From Agrobacterium vitis (GTDB taxonomy: Bacteria; Pseudomonadota; Alphaproteobacteria; Rhizobiales; Rhizobiaceae), in contig NZ_CP118262.1 in NCBI RefSeq assembly GCF_013337045.2, forward strand, positions 251,388 to 315,387: a stretch of DNA of 64,000 nucleotides. The letters are read 5' to 3'. Under the pieces are notes generated by a model, which ran no database searches, was not told the DNA's origin, and saw only the letters and a list, made by a program, of their open reading frames with translations. Shown piece after piece: positions 54,775 through 64,000 of this stretch; within the stretch, counting starts at the first letter, position 1; each line of letters opens with the position of its first letter. A program made the translations under genes and the position numbers.

Positions 54775-55215
54775 TCAGTTGCGCTGCATGATCGAAAGCG
54801 GACTGGCTGGCGTCGCGCCGCCCGCAGTCGGCGTATATGCACGGCTCAGAGCGATTGAGGGGGTTGAGACCCGGGCCAGGATTTGTCCCTCGAATCCCTC
54901 GATCGCATAAGCGAGCTCAACCGACTTGGTGTCTTTCGCGACCTTGCCATCCGCGATGAAGCTGTAGCCCCAGCCTTTCAGGGCCGCTTCGAGAGCAACT
55001 GCGAACTCCGATGCATCCCTCTCCATTCTAATTGTCGTCGTAGACCCAGCCAGGCCGATCTGTTCAGCCAAACGGCTTGCCATGTCGCCGGCGATGGCGC
55101 TCGCGGCCGGTGCGGTGATGGCCACCGGGGTGGAACTGGTGGTCAGCGCTTCGTCATGCGTCTGGCAACCGGAAAGTAGGGCGGCCGCGGCGAGAAATGC
55201 GACTAACTTGTGCAT
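54775..55215 (-). CDS. trbH: Mating-pair formation lipoprotein TrbH
   Basis: 146 residues with a lipoprotein signal peptide MHKLVAFLAAAALLSGC; the lipobox Cys is residue 17. GWGYSFIADGKVAKDTKSVELAYAIEGFEGQILARVSTP is the TrbH signature. It takes the place of VirB7 as outer-membrane lipoprotein of the core complex. Spacing is eleven bases to trbI and three bases from trbG. Confidence 0.92.
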   Translation of the reverse strand: MHKLVAFLAAAALLSGCQTHDEALTTSSTPVAITAPAASAIAGDMASRLAEQIGLAGSTTTIRMERDASEFAVALEAALKGWGYSFIADGKVAKDTKSVELAYAIEGFEGQILARVSTPSIALSRAYTPTAGGATPASPLSIMQRN

Positions 55216-55218
55216 GGT

Positions 55219-56031
55219 TCAGCCTCCCCGCCGGATAGTGATTTTCTGCTGCCGCCAACCGACACCAGAAACAAGGATGGCCTTGTCGATCGCATAGTCG
55301 ACAGTCATCGCATCGTTCTTCATCCGGTAATTGACGATGCGATTTTGACCGCCCGAGACGACGAAGAGCACTGGTGCATCCTGACCGGCGATCGACTTCG
55401 GAAACTGGATGTAGGTCTTCACCCCGTCCGAATAGACCCGCTTCGGTTTCCACGATGCGCTGCCGCTCACCGAGTAGGAGAAGTTCAGCTTGTCCGGCGC
55501 AGTGCCTGGAATGCCGCCCGTTTCGAGCCGGGAATTGATGTCGGCTAGCTTGGTGGAAACATCTTCCGGATACTCGAACCCGACGCGCGCCATGTACTGG
55601 CTTGGATGAGACTTGAGTTGGATATGATAGGTGCGCCGTGACGTTGTCACAATCATCGAGGTGAGAAGGCCTGGCTCCGATGGCTTGACGATGAGGTGGA
55701 TCGCCTGTCCGCCTGTCGCACCTGAGGTTGCCGGCTCTACCTTCCACCGCACCGTATCGCCGACGAGGACGTCGCGAACGATCTCGCCACCCTGAAGTTC
55801 GATGTCGCAGACCTGTAGAGGAGAGCAGACGACGGACGGCTGGGTCTCGCCGAACAGAAAAATGACCTTTCCGTCCGGACCTGTCGTGACCAGCCCCGGC
55901 GTGCCGCGCCACTTTCTGGAAAGATTTGTTCCCTTCACCTCGTTACTCGTCATGCTTTGCGCCTGCGCGCCTGCCGCAAGCAAGAGTCCGGCCATGCAGC
56001 CGGCGGCTGCGATCAATCTCGTTTTTTTCAT
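55219..56031 (-). CDS. trbG: Mating-pair formation protein TrbG (VirB9 homologue)
   Basis: 270 residues with an N-terminal signal peptide ([20 protein letters not shown]). [32 protein letters not shown] and the C-terminal [30 protein letters not shown] match TrbG/VirB9. It is a periplasmic core-complex protein at the outer membrane with TrbH and TrbI. Confidence 0.95.
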   Translation of the reverse strand: MKKTRLIAAAGCMAGLLLAAGAQAQSMTSNEVKGTNLSRKWRGTPGLVTTGPDGKVIFLFGETQPSVVCSPLQVCDIELQGGEIVRDVLVGDTVRWKVEPATSGATGGQAIHLIVKPSEPGLLTSMIVTTSRRTYHIQLKSHPSQYMARVGFEYPEDVSTKLADINSRLETGGIPGTAPDKLNFSYSVSGSASWKPKRVYSDGVKTYIQFPKSIAGQDAPVLFVVSGGQNRIVNYRMKNDAMTVDYAIDKAILVSGVGWRQQKITIRRGG

Positions 56032-56048
56032 TGATAGAATCCCTGCCC

Positions 56049-56711
56049 TTAAAGCTGTGCCGTCCAGTCAAAATCCCGGACGTAGAGGCCGATCGGATTG
56101 AGGCGGATCGTCGCCTCATCCTGTGGCGCGGTGATCGTCACCGTTGCGATCCCGCGGAACCGCCGGGTGCCGGTTTCCTTGCCCTTGCGGTCCCGCTCGT
56201 ATTCCGTCCAGTCGATCTGATAGGTCTGGTTCGAGAGCGCCACGATGTTGTTGACCTCGATGGCAACTGTCGAAGACTTAGCCTTCTCGAACGGAGAATT
56301 ACCTCGAAACCAGGCGTTGACCTTCTCGGTCGACGGGTCGGACGTGCGGAGAAGCGCGTAGGTACGGTCGATATATTGCTTCTGCACCACCGCATCCGGC
56401 GTGATCGAGCGAAAGCTCGTGACGAAGTTGCCGAGCGTGGCGCGCACCACGCGCACATCGGCATATTCGATCTGCTGCGGAAAGCCTGATGTGACGGCGG
56501 TCCCGAGCTTGTCGACCTCGACGATGTAAGGCACCAGCCTTACCTGCGTGCTCAGATACATCGCATAGCTGAAGCCGATCACCGCCATGGCCAGCCCAAG
56601 GACTCCGACGATGCGCCATGCGGCGGCCGCCTTCACATAAGAGCCATAGCGTTCCGTCCATTCCTGGCGAGCGGCAAGATACGGGTTTTCCGGGGCGCGG
56701 TTTGCGGCCAT
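56049..56711 (-). CDS. trbF: Mating-pair formation protein TrbF (VirB8 homologue)
   Basis: 220 residues. [23 protein letters not shown] is the conserved start, followed by one membrane segment ([23 protein letters not shown]) and the NTF2-like periplasmic domain with [13 protein letters not shown]. An inner-membrane scaffold of the type IV apparatus. Seventeen bases separate it from trbG. Confidence 0.95.
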   Translation of the reverse strand: MAANRAPENPYLAARQEWTERYGSYVKAAAAWRIVGVLGLAMAVIGFSYAMYLSTQVRLVPYIVEVDKLGTAVTSGFPQQIEYADVRVVRATLGNFVTSFRSITPDAVVQKQYIDRTYALLRTSDPSTEKVNAWFRGNSPFEKAKSSTVAIEVNNIVALSNQTYQIDWTEYERDRKGKETGTRRFRGIATVTITAPQDEATIRLNPIGLYVRDFDWTAQL

Positions 56712-56731
56712 TTTTTCTTCCCTTGTTTCGA

Positions 56732-57919
56732 TTATGGTTTGTCGTTGCGTTCGGGAAGAGGTTTCGGTCCGCTGTGACCGCCACGCTGTTCATCGAGCTT
56801 CGCATTCGCCAACCCGAGAATGGACCCCGCATAGGCGCCGGGAGAACCGATCGCTTTTTCCTTCGCGGCCGATCCCGCAGCCTGTGCGCCGGAAGTGAAA
56901 CTCGCGCCCATGCCGCGCAGAGCAGCGCCAGCGACCGATGAGCCACCAGCGCGTGCCGCTTGAGCGGCCGCAAAACCCGCGCCCGCCGCGCCAGCGGCGA
57001 GGAATCCAGCGCCCGCAGCGAAAGACGCCGCCTGGCCGCCGTGGCGGATCGCTTCCATTCCTCCGGACACCGATGCGCCCTGCACAACGCCCTGCATAAT
57101 GTTCGGGACGTACATGGCGATAATGAAAACGACGACGGCGATTCCAGCGATGGCGAGAGCGGTCTGAAACTGGTCGCCGATATCGGGCTGATTGGCGAGG
57201 CCGATCAGCACTTCGGAGCCGATGCGGGAGATCATGACAAGTGCCATGAGCTTCATTCCGACGGAGAAAGCGTAGACCAGGTAGCGGACCGCAAAATCCT
57301 TGGTGAAGGACGATCCGCCAAGGCCGAGCATGATCATGCCAGCGAGAAGCCCGATATACATTTCGACCATGACCGACACGAAAATCGCGGCGACAAGAGA
57401 AAACGCGATAACCGTCACGACCATCGCGAACGCCGCTGAGATTGCCAACGCGTTATCTTCGAAGAGACCGAACTGTACCTTCTCCGACATTTTCGTTGCC
57501 ACTGTGAGACCGGCGTTGAACACGTCAGCTGGTGACGCCGTCCCTCCCCCCGCGCCGATCTGGAAGAGGCTATCCACGACCGCCTTGGCGAACGTCGGTC
57601 CTTGCGCGAGTACGAAGGCAAAGAATCCAACAAACATGATCCGCCGCACAAGTTCGGCGAACCAGCTATCCAACGAGGCGGACTGGATTGCCAGCCAGAC
57701 GGCGGCAATGCCGATCTCGATCGTCGCGAGGATCCAGAACAGAGATCTCGCAGCATCCATGACGGTAGTTTCCCACCCCTTCGCTGCAGCTGTGATCTGG
57801 CTCTGGAGCGACGTCAGTACTGACCCTTCCTGCGCAAGGGCCGGCTGGGCCGCGACCGCCGTAAAGGCGGCAAAGAGCATGGCGGCCCGTAGCTGATGAA
57901 GTGTCGTCGTAACGGTCAT
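56732..57919 (-). CDS. trbL: Mating-pair formation protein TrbL (VirB6 homologue)
   Basis: 395 residues with a signal peptide and about six membrane segments (for example [19 protein letters not shown]). The C-terminus is Gly/Ala/Ser-rich and probably cytoplasmic. It forms part of the inner-membrane channel. The start ATG lies five bases beyond the trbK stop, embedded in a copy of the trbJ-trbK junction sequence (see repeat at 57921). Confidence 0.94.
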   Translation of the reverse strand: MTVTTTLHQLRAAMLFAAFTAVAAQPALAQEGSVLTSLQSQITAAAKGWETTVMDAARSLFWILATIEIGIAAVWLAIQSASLDSWFAELVRRIMFVGFFAFVLAQGPTFAKAVVDSLFQIGAGGGTASPADVFNAGLTVATKMSEKVQFGLFEDNALAISAAFAMVVTVIAFSLVAAIFVSVMVEMYIGLLAGMIMLGLGGSSFTKDFAVRYLVYAFSVGMKLMALVMISRIGSEVLIGLANQPDIGDQFQTALAIAGIAVVVFIIAMYVPNIMQGVVQGASVSGGMEAIRHGGQAASFAAGAGFLAAGAAGAGFAAAQAARAGGSSVAGAALRGMGASFTSGAQAAGSAAKEKAIGSPGAYAGSILGLANAKLDEQRGGHSGPKPLPERNDKP

Positions 57920-57920
57920 C

Positions 57921-58130
57921 TTCTCACCATTCGACTTTCATCTTTTCGCCACCGGATGTGGGGTGGTCGCTCGACGAGCCGAAGAACTTCACCCTGCGTT
58001 CCTGAGTTTCCTGCTTTTCGGAGATCAACAACCAAATGCCGGCGCTGCCCGCAGCCAGAATCGTTGCGATTGCAATCAGAGTTGCTTTCGTTCTCACCAT
58101 TCCACCTTCATCTTTTCGCCGCCTGAGGTG
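57921..58130. repeat. Duplicated trbJ-trbK junction sequence
   Basis: The 40 bp at 57921-57960 and at 58091-58130 are about 88% identical (28 of the first 30). The right copy holds the trbJ 3' end plus the trbK start codon. The left copy is the trbK 3' end plus a vestigial ATGGTGAGA before trbL. Both proteins therefore end TSGGEKMKVEW. Confidence 0.85.
57924..58100 (-). CDS. trbK: Entry-exclusion-type protein TrbK, short form
   Basis: 58 residues: MVRTKATLIAIATILAAGSA gives one membrane/signal segment, then GIWLLISEKQETQERRVKFFG and the tail TSGGEKMKVEW. The start overlaps the trbJ stop. In the RP4 system TrbK is a lipoprotein that prevents redundant transfer; here no lipobox Cys is present, as in other rhizobial TrbK. 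The C-terminal ~20 residues are almost the same as those of TrbJ. Confidence 0.85.
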   Translation of the reverse strand: MVRTKATLIAIATILAAGSAGIWLLISEKQETQERRVKFFGSSSDHPTSGGEKMKVEW

Positions 58131-58900
58131 GAGGGAGCCGTCGCACCGAAGAATTTCTCGCGCCTAGCCTGTGCCAGATCCTTGTCGGTCTGTTCGGTCT
58201 GCAGCCAGGTTCCCATCATCGTCATCTGCTGTGAGACGAGGCCGCGAAGCTTTTGCGTCTGCGCGACCTGCTGAGCGGCGATCTCATGCCCTACCTGCAA
58301 GGCCTTCATCTGTCCGTCAGCCGACTCGGACATCGAACGCAGCGAGGACATGGTATCTTCCTCGCTATCGAATTGGTCGGCCGTGAGGCTCGCTGCCTTC
58401 AGCGAGCTGGCGATGGTATCGCGGTTGGTGTCCGACCAGGACTGGTAGGTCGAGGAGAACGTTGCGTTATCAGGCAAATTTGTCTTCAGGTCAGCGTAAC
58501 TTTGGAAGCGCTGCTGAAGAACATCGTCGGCGTTGCCCATGGAAAATGAGATGCTTTGACCCTTCTCGACGATACTGCGCAACTGGTTGAGATCGCTTTC
58601 GACCTCTCCCCAGACATGCTCAGGAAGCTGCGCTGTGTTTTGCAGCATGTTCTCGTAGATTTTCAGCTGATTCTGGATCTGCTCTGCAAGCTGACTGATT
58701 TGGGTCAACTGATTGTCGACCTGGATTCCAGAGCTTTTCATGAGGTCTACAAGCTGCGCGTTGTTGGCGAGCTGTGTCCATTCTGTCGCGGCGCCGGTAG
58801 CTGAACCGGCTTGTACCGAACCTTGGTTGACGGCCGTGAGGGCGGCGGCCGCCGCGAGGATGGCGAACCATTTATTCTTACTTGAGTAGCGATGCGGCAT
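58094..58900 (-). CDS. trbJ: Mating-pair formation protein TrbJ (VirB5-like)
   Basis: 268 residues from MPHRYSSKNKWFAILAAAAA; GAGAGGAG six bases before this ATG fixes the start over the open frame to 59005. A signal peptide ends near VQAG. The rest is long helical, with QISQLAEQIQNQLKIYENMLQNTAQLP, typical of TrbJ, a periplasmic minor pilus or tip component. The start overlaps the trbE stop by 23 bp. Confidence 0.94.
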   Translation of the reverse strand: MPHRYSSKNKWFAILAAAAALTAVNQGSVQAGSATGAATEWTQLANNAQLVDLMKSSGIQVDNQLTQISQLAEQIQNQLKIYENMLQNTAQLPEHVWGEVESDLNQLRSIVEKGQSISFSMGNADDVLQQRFQSYADLKTNLPDNATFSSTYQSWSDTNRDTIASSLKAASLTADQFDSEEDTMSSLRSMSESADGQMKALQVGHEIAAQQVAQTQKLRGLVSQQMTMMGTWLQTEQTDKDLAQARREKFFGATAPSTSGGEKMKVEW

Positions 58901-61328
58901 CGTAAACTCCTCTCGTTTCAAGCCAGCGGATCGGCCATTCACGGCCATGTTCGGATTTAAGGGCGCGGATTCGTTTGAGATCCTCTTTGCCCGCCGCGCC
59001 GACAAAACTCAGCGCGACTGGCCCAAGCGACATGTCGAAGAGCCGTCGGCCCTCTGGCGTGGCGACGTAGTATTCGCGCTTTGGTGTCGCGGTTGCTACG
59101 ATCTCGATCTGCCGCTCATTGAAGCCGATGCGCTCGTAGAATTCGCGCGTCCCGGACTCGCGAGCGGCGCCGTTCGGAAGACAAATCTTGGTCGGGCAGG
59201 ATTCCTTCAACACGTCGATGATACCGGAGCGCTCAGCGTCCGAGATCGACTGGGTCGCAAGGACGACAGCGCAATTCGCCTTGCGCAGAACCTTGAGCCA
59301 CTCTCGAATTTTGTCGCGGAAGACCGGGTGACCCAGCATAAGCCACGCCTCGTCGAGCACGATCAGGCTCGGCGAACCATCCAGACGCTTCTCGATCCGC
59401 CTGAATAGGTAAGTCAGCACCGGCACAAGATTACGCTCGCCCATGTTCATCAGCTGCTCGATCTCAAAAGTCTGGAAGGCGCCGAGTGTGAGGCCATCCT
59501 CTTCCGCATCCAGCAACTGACCCATGGGGCCATCGACGGTGTAGTGGTGCAACGCGTCCTTGATCTCGCGCAGCTGAACGCCGCTGACGAAATCCGAGAG
59601 CGAGCGACCGGATGCACTCGCCATGAGGCCGATCTGCCGAGAAATAGCGTTGCGATGATCGGGTGTGATCGTGACACCCTGGAGACCAACCAGCATCTCG
59701 ATCCATTCTGTCGCCCAGGCGCGGTCGGCGTCACTTGTAAGTTCGGACAATGGGCAAAAGGCCAGCGCTCTCCCCTCTTCGGCGTTGTCGCCGCCGATCT
59801 CATAGTGATCGCCACCGGCTGCGAGCGTTAGAGGTAGAAGTGAACTGCCTTTGTCAAAGGCGAAGATCTGCGCATGTTCGTACCGGCGAAACTGCGCAGC
59901 GATCAGAGCTAGAAGCGTCGACTTGCCGGAGCCGGTCGGACCGAAGATCAGTGTGTGGCCAACATCATCGACATGCAGGTTCAGACGGAACGCTGTCGAG
60001 CCGCTCGCAACCTGCATCAAGGGCGGTGAATTCGGCGGGTAAAACGGACATGGGGAGATCGGGCTTCCGGACCAGACCGAGTTCAGTGGGATCAAGTCGG
60101 CGAGATTGCTCGTGTTGATCAGCGGCTCACGGATGTTGCAATACCAGTTGCCGGGAAGGCTACCGAGATAGGCGTCAGTGGCGTTCAGAGTTTCGATGCG
60201 CGCTCCAAAGCCTTCAGCTTGGACCAGTCGCCGGATTGCTTCGGCCTTCTCCTGCAGTGCCTCGCGATCGCTGTCGAACAACACGACGACGGGCGTGTAA
60301 TAGCCATAGGCAACAAGCTTCGATGAGGCCTGCGCGATCGCATCCTCGGTTTCAGCGACCATGGTCATTGCGTCTTGATCGACTGAGCGGCTTTGTGTCT
60401 GGAAGATCTGGTCGAAGAACGGCCGGACCTTCTGCTGCCACTTCTTGCGTGTGCGTTCCAGCTTTTGCCGGGCCTCCTCGGCATCGAGGAAAATGAAGCG
60501 CGATGACCATCGATAGGTCAGCGGCATAAGGTCGAGGCTATTCAGAATACCTGGCCAGCTTTCGGCTGGCAGACCATCGATCGCGACGAGGCCGAGGAAA
60601 CGGTTTTCGACCTTTGGCGTCAATCCGTGCTCAAGCTCCGCGGTGGCAATCCAGTCGAGATACATGGGAACATCGGGAAGCCGGATCGGATGGCTTTCGC
60701 CAGTGATGCAGAATCGGGCGAACTGAAGGAGCTCGTCGTAGCGAGCAACCCTCTCCCCTCCCCTCTCGATCGTTTCGCGGGTTTCCATTCGCCGGATCGA
60801 AAGCGTATTGGCAAAGTACTGCTCAAGCTCTCGTATTGCGCTCTTGAACACGAAGAGCACCGTGTCCGCGTAAGACTTTTTCCGGCTCTCTTCATCGGAA
60901 TAGATATATTTGCTGAGAGAGGTCCTCTTGGACTCGAGCGGCCGATAGGTGAGGATCAGGGCATGCTTGCTCTCGAAATGTCCCTGCTCACGTGCGAAAT
61001 GTGCGCGCCGCTCGGCATCGATCGCGCGGGTCACCGGGTCGGGAAAGTGACAACGGTCTTCCGACGGATAGTCGACTGTGGGAATGCGGATGGCCTCGAC
61101 CTGGATCATCCAGCCGCTTCCAAGCCGCGACAGGACGGCATTGATCTGCCTGGACAGTTCGTTGCGCTCCAGATCGGTCGCGCTTTCGGAATCTGGTCCC
61201 GCGAAGTACCATCCGGCCATCAGGCTCCCGTCCTTTAACAGGAGGACACCGTTGTCGATGAGCCCGGCATAAGGAACGAGATCGGCAAAGGAGGGACCGG
61301 TCACCCGGAAGCGCTTGAGAGCTACCAT
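58878..61328 (-). CDS. trbE: Type IV secretion ATPase TrbE (VirB4 homologue)
   Basis: 816 residues. The N-terminal CagE/TrbE domain starts VALKRFRVTGPSFADLVPYAGL. The ATPase has Walker A GPTGSGKSTL, Walker B SLIVLDEAWLMLG and VLATQSISDAERSG. It is the energising ATPase of the apparatus at the inner membrane. Ten bases after trbD. Confidence 0.96.
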   Translation of the reverse strand: MVALKRFRVTGPSFADLVPYAGLIDNGVLLLKDGSLMAGWYFAGPDSESATDLERNELSRQINAVLSRLGSGWMIQVEAIRIPTVDYPSEDRCHFPDPVTRAIDAERRAHFAREQGHFESKHALILTYRPLESKRTSLSKYIYSDEESRKKSYADTVLFVFKSAIRELEQYFANTLSIRRMETRETIERGGERVARYDELLQFARFCITGESHPIRLPDVPMYLDWIATAELEHGLTPKVENRFLGLVAIDGLPAESWPGILNSLDLMPLTYRWSSRFIFLDAEEARQKLERTRKKWQQKVRPFFDQIFQTQSRSVDQDAMTMVAETEDAIAQASSKLVAYGYYTPVVVLFDSDREALQEKAEAIRRLVQAEGFGARIETLNATDAYLGSLPGNWYCNIREPLINTSNLADLIPLNSVWSGSPISPCPFYPPNSPPLMQVASGSTAFRLNLHVDDVGHTLIFGPTGSGKSTLLALIAAQFRRYEHAQIFAFDKGSSLLPLTLAAGGDHYEIGGDNAEEGRALAFCPLSELTSDADRAWATEWIEMLVGLQGVTITPDHRNAISRQIGLMASASGRSLSDFVSGVQLREIKDALHHYTVDGPMGQLLDAEEDGLTLGAFQTFEIEQLMNMGERNLVPVLTYLFRRIEKRLDGSPSLIVLDEAWLMLGHPVFRDKIREWLKVLRKANCAVVLATQSISDAERSGIIDVLKESCPTKICLPNGAARESGTREFYERIGFNERQIEIVATATPKREYYVATPEGRRLFDMSLGPVALSFVGAAGKEDLKRIRALKSEHGREWPIRWLETRGVYDAASLLK

Positions 61329-61338
61329 GGCTTCCTCC

Positions 61339-61638
61339 TCAATACCGTCGCCAGGGCGAAGTGGTCGCCTTGTAGGTGGGCTTGTAGGAAATGTGCCTGA
61401 TATAGACCTGCCGCATGAGCGGATCGGACTTGGCCATCATCCTCAGCGCCCCGACGATGACGATCCACACGGCGATGCCGAAGAGCGCCGAATAGACCGT
61501 GAGGACAACGAAAATCAGGATCACGGCCGCAAGGCCGGTGATCAGCACCAGTTCCCGGTCGGCGCCCATCAGCAGGTTCGGGCGAGACAGCGCGCGATGG
61601 ATGCGGTTACGCCGCAGACCGGACAGGGACTCAGCCAT
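61339..61638 (-). CDS. trbD: Mating-pair formation protein TrbD (VirB3 homologue)
   Basis: 99 residues with two adjacent membrane segments ([20 protein letters not shown] and [18 protein letters not shown]), ending [16 protein letters not shown]. Its start overlaps the trbC stop by eight bases, with GGGAGGGAGA upstream. Inner-membrane component interacting with TrbE. Confidence 0.94.
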   Translation of the reverse strand: MAESLSGLRRNRIHRALSRPNLLMGADRELVLITGLAAVILIFVVLTVYSALFGIAVWIVIVGALRMMAKSDPLMRQVYIRHISYKPTYKATTSPWRRY

Positions 61639-62014
61639 GGTCTCCCTCCCCTCCTCTGTCCGGACCAGTTGATGTGAACGGCTCGTCGGCTAGCCCGATC
61701 GACGCACCGGTCGCACCGAACAAACCGACGATGTTGGTGGCGCCGAGAAGAATACCGGCGACGAGGACGACGTAGACAAGGCGCCGCGCAAAGTCGTTCA
61801 ACTCACCCCCAAATATGAGCATGCCGCCGGCAATCGCCACCGCTGCAAGCGCGATCGCACCCGCAACAGGGCCGGTGATCGACTCCTGGATCTGCTGCAA
61901 AGGACCTTCCCATGGTAGGCCGCCGCCAGAACTCGCGAACGCCGGCGCGACGGAGGCAAGGACGATGGGTGCCGCCAGGAGCATAATGGCGATGAATGGC
62001 TTGTTATGCGACAT
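61631..62014 (-). CDS. trbC: Conjugative pilin TrbC (VirB2 homologue)
   Basis: 127 residues from [22 protein letters not shown] six bases upstream selects this start, the frame being open to 62104 within trbB. The signal peptide probably ends at AFA-SS, and two hydrophobic helices follow ([20 protein letters not shown] and [20 protein letters not shown]), as in pilins cyclised by TraF. Pilus subunit. Confidence 0.94.
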   Translation of the reverse strand: MSHNKPFIAIMLLAAPIVLASVAPAFASSGGGLPWEGPLQQIQESITGPVAGAIALAAVAIAGGMLIFGGELNDFARRLVYVVLVAGILLGATNIVGLFGATGASIGLADEPFTSTGPDRGGEGDHG

Positions 62015-62981
62015 GGCGAGCCTCCTGTTCTTCGGTAAGCTGCTCGGATTCGATCTCGTACCGTCCGTTGATGAACCGCTCGACCTGGATGATGTCGCGG
62101 ACAATTCGCCCGCGCGGCGTCCGCTCGATCGAAATGATCAGGTCGACCGCTTCGCCGATCACCTCGTGCATCGGCTGCTGGCTTGCTTCAGCGGTCAGCT
62201 GTTCGAAACGGCGAAGCGCCGACATGGCGGTGTTCGAGTGAATGGTTGCCACGCCCCCGGGATGACCGGTGTTCCAAGCTTTCAGCAGCGTCAGAGCCGC
62301 GCCGTCGCGGACCTCGCCCACGACAATCCTGTCGGGACGCAGACGCATGGTACTCTTGAGCAGTCGCCCCATGTCGATCGTATCGCTGGTATGCAAGAGA
62401 ACGGCGTTGTCGGCTGCGCACTGGATTTCCGCGGTATCCTCAAGAATCACGAGACGATCCTCGGGAGCGGATTTGACGATTTCGTGGATCACCGCGTTCG
62501 CAAGCGTCGTCTTACCCGACCCCGTCCCACCGGAAATGATGATGTTCAGCCTCGCCGAGATGGCACTTCGGATCGTGGCGGCCTGGTATTCGGTCATCAC
62601 ACCTGTGCGAACGTAGTCTTCGAGCGGAATGAGGCGTGAAGCGCGGCGCCGAATGGTGAAAGCGGGCTTGGCGACAACTGGAGGCAATAACCCCTCGAAG
62701 CGGTGACCGCCGATTGGCAGTTCGCCCGAGATGATCGGTTGTTCCGTGTCCACTTCCGACTGAAGGGCATGCGCCACGGTCCCGATGACCATTTCCGCAG
62801 CGGCAGACGACATCTCACCGGCCGGCGCAACGCCATGGCCGAGTCTTTCGATGAACAGTTTGCCGTCCGGATTAAGCATGATCTCGACGACGGTCGCGTC
62901 GTCAAGGGCAACGCAAAGCTGATCACCGAGCGCTTCCTGAAGTTTGCGGACAAGCCGGGGATGAGAGCGAAGCTGGTTCAC
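62004..62981 (-). CDS. trbB: Type IV secretion ATPase TrbB (VirB11 homologue)
   Basis: 325 residues with a GTG start preceded by AAGGAGACAACT. Walker A is [11 protein letters not shown], followed by [13 protein letters not shown], the His box [14 protein letters not shown] and [14 protein letters not shown]. The hexameric cytoplasmic ATPase switches the apparatus between pilus assembly and DNA transfer. It overlaps trbC by eleven bases and lies ten bases after traI. Confidence 0.96.
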   Translation of the reverse strand: MNQLRSHPRLVRKLQEALGDQLCVALDDATVVEIMLNPDGKLFIERLGHGVAPAGEMSSAAAEMVIGTVAHALQSEVDTEQPIISGELPIGGHRFEGLLPPVVAKPAFTIRRRASRLIPLEDYVRTGVMTEYQAATIRSAISARLNIIISGGTGSGKTTLANAVIHEIVKSAPEDRLVILEDTAEIQCAADNAVLLHTSDTIDMGRLLKSTMRLRPDRIVVGEVRDGAALTLLKAWNTGHPGGVATIHSNTAMSALRRFEQLTAEASQQPMHEVIGEAVDLIISIERTPRGRIVRDIIQVERFINGRYEIESEQLTEEQEARHVA

Positions 62982-62991
62982 AGTTGTCTCC

Positions 62992-63615
62992 TTAGGCTAC
63001 CTGGCTGAGAGGGGTGAATTCAGAACGGTAATCGGAGGGACGGAGCCTCTTGAACGTGTCCGCGTCGGCGGGTAGCGTGCCAGCCACCGCCATCGTCACG
63101 CCGATCTTCTTTGGTTCGCTCAAACGTAGCAAAGGCCATCCGACGCGGGCGAGGATTCGCTCAAACCGAAGATCGGTTACCGTGACGATCTCGGTGTAGC
63201 CATTCGCCATGCACCATTCGACGATGGCTGCGAACATGGTCAGCGTTGCCTCGTGGACTGAGCCGCTACCTCTCCCCTCCGCGAGAGCAGTATCAACGCA
63301 GAACCGGGAACTCTCGATCATTGCGGCATGAGCGCTGAGCTGACCGTCGGGAAGAAGCGAGGGGAAAACATCGGCCACCATCGTTGGACCAAGCGCCGGA
63401 AGAAGTCTCGCGCACCCCGCCAGTTGGCCGGTCTCGGCGATGGCGAGAACATAGGTGGGTCGAAGCGCGTCAAAGCCATCCGACTCACACCCTGCCCTTA
63501 CATCGACCTCCCAGCCCAGCCGATCGAAAAAAACCCGCGCACGAAGCTGGTAATGGAGGTGAAGGAGGTGAGCCTCTTGAATCGTCCGGGGCAGCGAGAA
63601 CGCGAGAACCTGCAT
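62992..63615 (-). CDS. traI: Acyl-homoserine-lactone synthase TraI (LuxI family)
   Basis: 207 residues. The invariant LuxI positions are visible: LRARVFFDRLGWEVDV (Arg, Phe, Trp), GCARLLPALGPTMV, and ESSRFCVDTAL (Ser, Arg, Phe). In Ti-type plasmids TraI makes 3-oxo-octanoyl-homoserine lactone; the acyl length here cannot be read. It is the first gene of the traI-trb operon, so signal synthesis is coupled to the transfer apparatus in positive feedback via TraR. Confidence 0.95.
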   Translation of the reverse strand: MQVLAFSLPRTIQEAHLLHLHYQLRARVFFDRLGWEVDVRAGCESDGFDALRPTYVLAIAETGQLAGCARLLPALGPTMVADVFPSLLPDGQLSAHAAMIESSRFCVDTALAEGRGSGSVHEATLTMFAAIVEWCMANGYTEIVTVTDLRFERILARVGWPLLRLSEPKKIGVTMAVAGTLPADADTFKRLRPSDYRSEFTPLSQVA

Positions 63616-63674
63616 GAATTTTTCTCCGTCGTTATTAGACGGGGGAAATCAGCACAGATTCGGAGGCCTCGGCA

Positions 63675-63692
63675 GTTGTATAATCCTACAAC
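63675..63692. promoter_or_regulatory. Candidate 18-bp TraR box upstream of traI
   Basis: GTTGTATAATCCTACAAC is an 18-bp dyad (six-base arms GTTGTA/TACAAC), the same length as the Ti tra box, placed 60 bp upstream of the traI start. On the minus strand it contains TTGTAGGATT, the core shared with the sites at 44021 and 63771. Confidence 0.6.
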
Positions 63693-63770
63693 TCGAGGGG
63701 TGAGTCGCAGGCTTCTCACGGAGGTTGTTCCGTGCCGCCTCTTTTTCGAACGCGGTTTGGGCGCGAGGCT

Positions 63771-63787
63771 TTGTAGGATTCACAGTA
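63771..63787 (+). promoter_or_regulatory. Second candidate TraR box, facing the presumed rep side
   Basis: TTGTAGGATTCACAGTA is identical to the 17-base site at 44021-44037. It lies 155 bp upstream of traI and may serve traI or the presumed repABC promoter on the other side, as known for Ti plasmids where TraR raises copy number. Confidence 0.5.
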
Positions 63788-64000
63788 AAACGGACAGTGA
63801 ACGAGTTTACACGAGATCGATTTAAGACGTTGATTTCGTTGATTGTGTACCGTCGCGTGATCAGAATCAGTTTTCGCGTCTTAACCCTCTGTTAACTTTA
63901 AATCCCTTGCGGCATTACGGGAATCGGGAGATAGTTTCTCAAATGATGGCTTTGCGGCCATTATTTCGAAAGTGAAGCCCCACTGGAAATAGTTCGCAAA
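63788..64000. other. AT-rich intergenic region at the window edge
   Basis: About 210 bp with no supported gene. TGATT and AATCA lie in inverse orientation around 63839-63868. In related plasmids repABC begins next to traI on the other strand, so this is probably the rep promoter region; no rep coding sequence is visible. Confidence 0.4.

Noticed and set aside
63788..64000. Start of repA inside the window
   Set aside because: No frame with a recognisable ParA/RepA N-terminus is present before the window ends.

Overview
The window reads as part of a large conjugative plasmid of the Rhizobiaceae (Agrobacterium/Rhizobium/Sinorhizobium group). The evidence is a full quorum-sensing-controlled transfer system of the Ti/rhizobial type: traCDG and traAFBH diverging from an oriT, traM and traR, and a complete traI-trbBCDEJKLFGHI operon ending where repABC is normally found. 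It is GC-rich throughout, apart from a few AT-rich islands. No transposase, integrase, rRNA, tRNA or CRISPR array was recognised.

Region 1 (1-11.7 kb) is an acyl-CoA catabolic module. It holds a 5'-truncated FadB-type enzyme, a branched-chain aminotransferase, and a leftward operon (IclR regulator, acyl-CoA dehydrogenase, glutaryl-CoA dehydrogenase, EtfB, EtfA, PcaF-type thiolase). Diverging from it are an SDR and ETF:ubiquinone oxidoreductase. Together they could take a dicarboxylyl-CoA such as glutaryl-CoA to acetyl-CoA and deliver the electrons to ubiquinone. Region 2 (12-23.4 kb) is mixed accessory metabolism: an MFS transporter, an alpha/beta hydrolase, an NTF2-like protein, a LysR regulator, a long-form isocitrate lyase with a divergent RamB-like regulator, a UPF0262 protein, a TetR regulator, a flavodoxin-fold quinone reductase, a zinc-type alcohol dehydrogenase relative and an orphan LuxR-type HTH protein.

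Region 3 (23.7-41.5 kb) is plasmid backbone: a toprim protein, DUF1419, a 1695-aa DarB-like methyltransferase-helicase, a large ParB-like protein, ArdC, DUF736, several unknown small proteins, a secreted SNase and a WGR protein. An NmrA/AraC pair sits inside it as cargo between two strong terminators. By the deduced polarity of oriT this block is the leading region, entering the recipient first. Most of its genes lie on the strand that would use the transferred strand as template.

Region 4 (41.5-63.6 kb) is the conjugation machinery: coupling protein TraG, TraD, TraC, oriT, relaxase-helicase TraA, TraF, TraB, TraH, the antiactivator TraM, the activator TraR, the Trb mating-pair apparatus and the AHL synthase TraI. 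A Fic-domain gene, preceded by an overlapping ORF built of six 24-bp/8-residue repeats, and a small Xre regulator with a tandem palindromic operator are inserted between traH and traM. A shared 10-bp core (TTGTAGGATT) in the traC-traA and upstream-of-traI regions is the best candidate for the TraR box. The last ~200 bp are AT-rich and gene-free, probably leading into repABC beyond the window.
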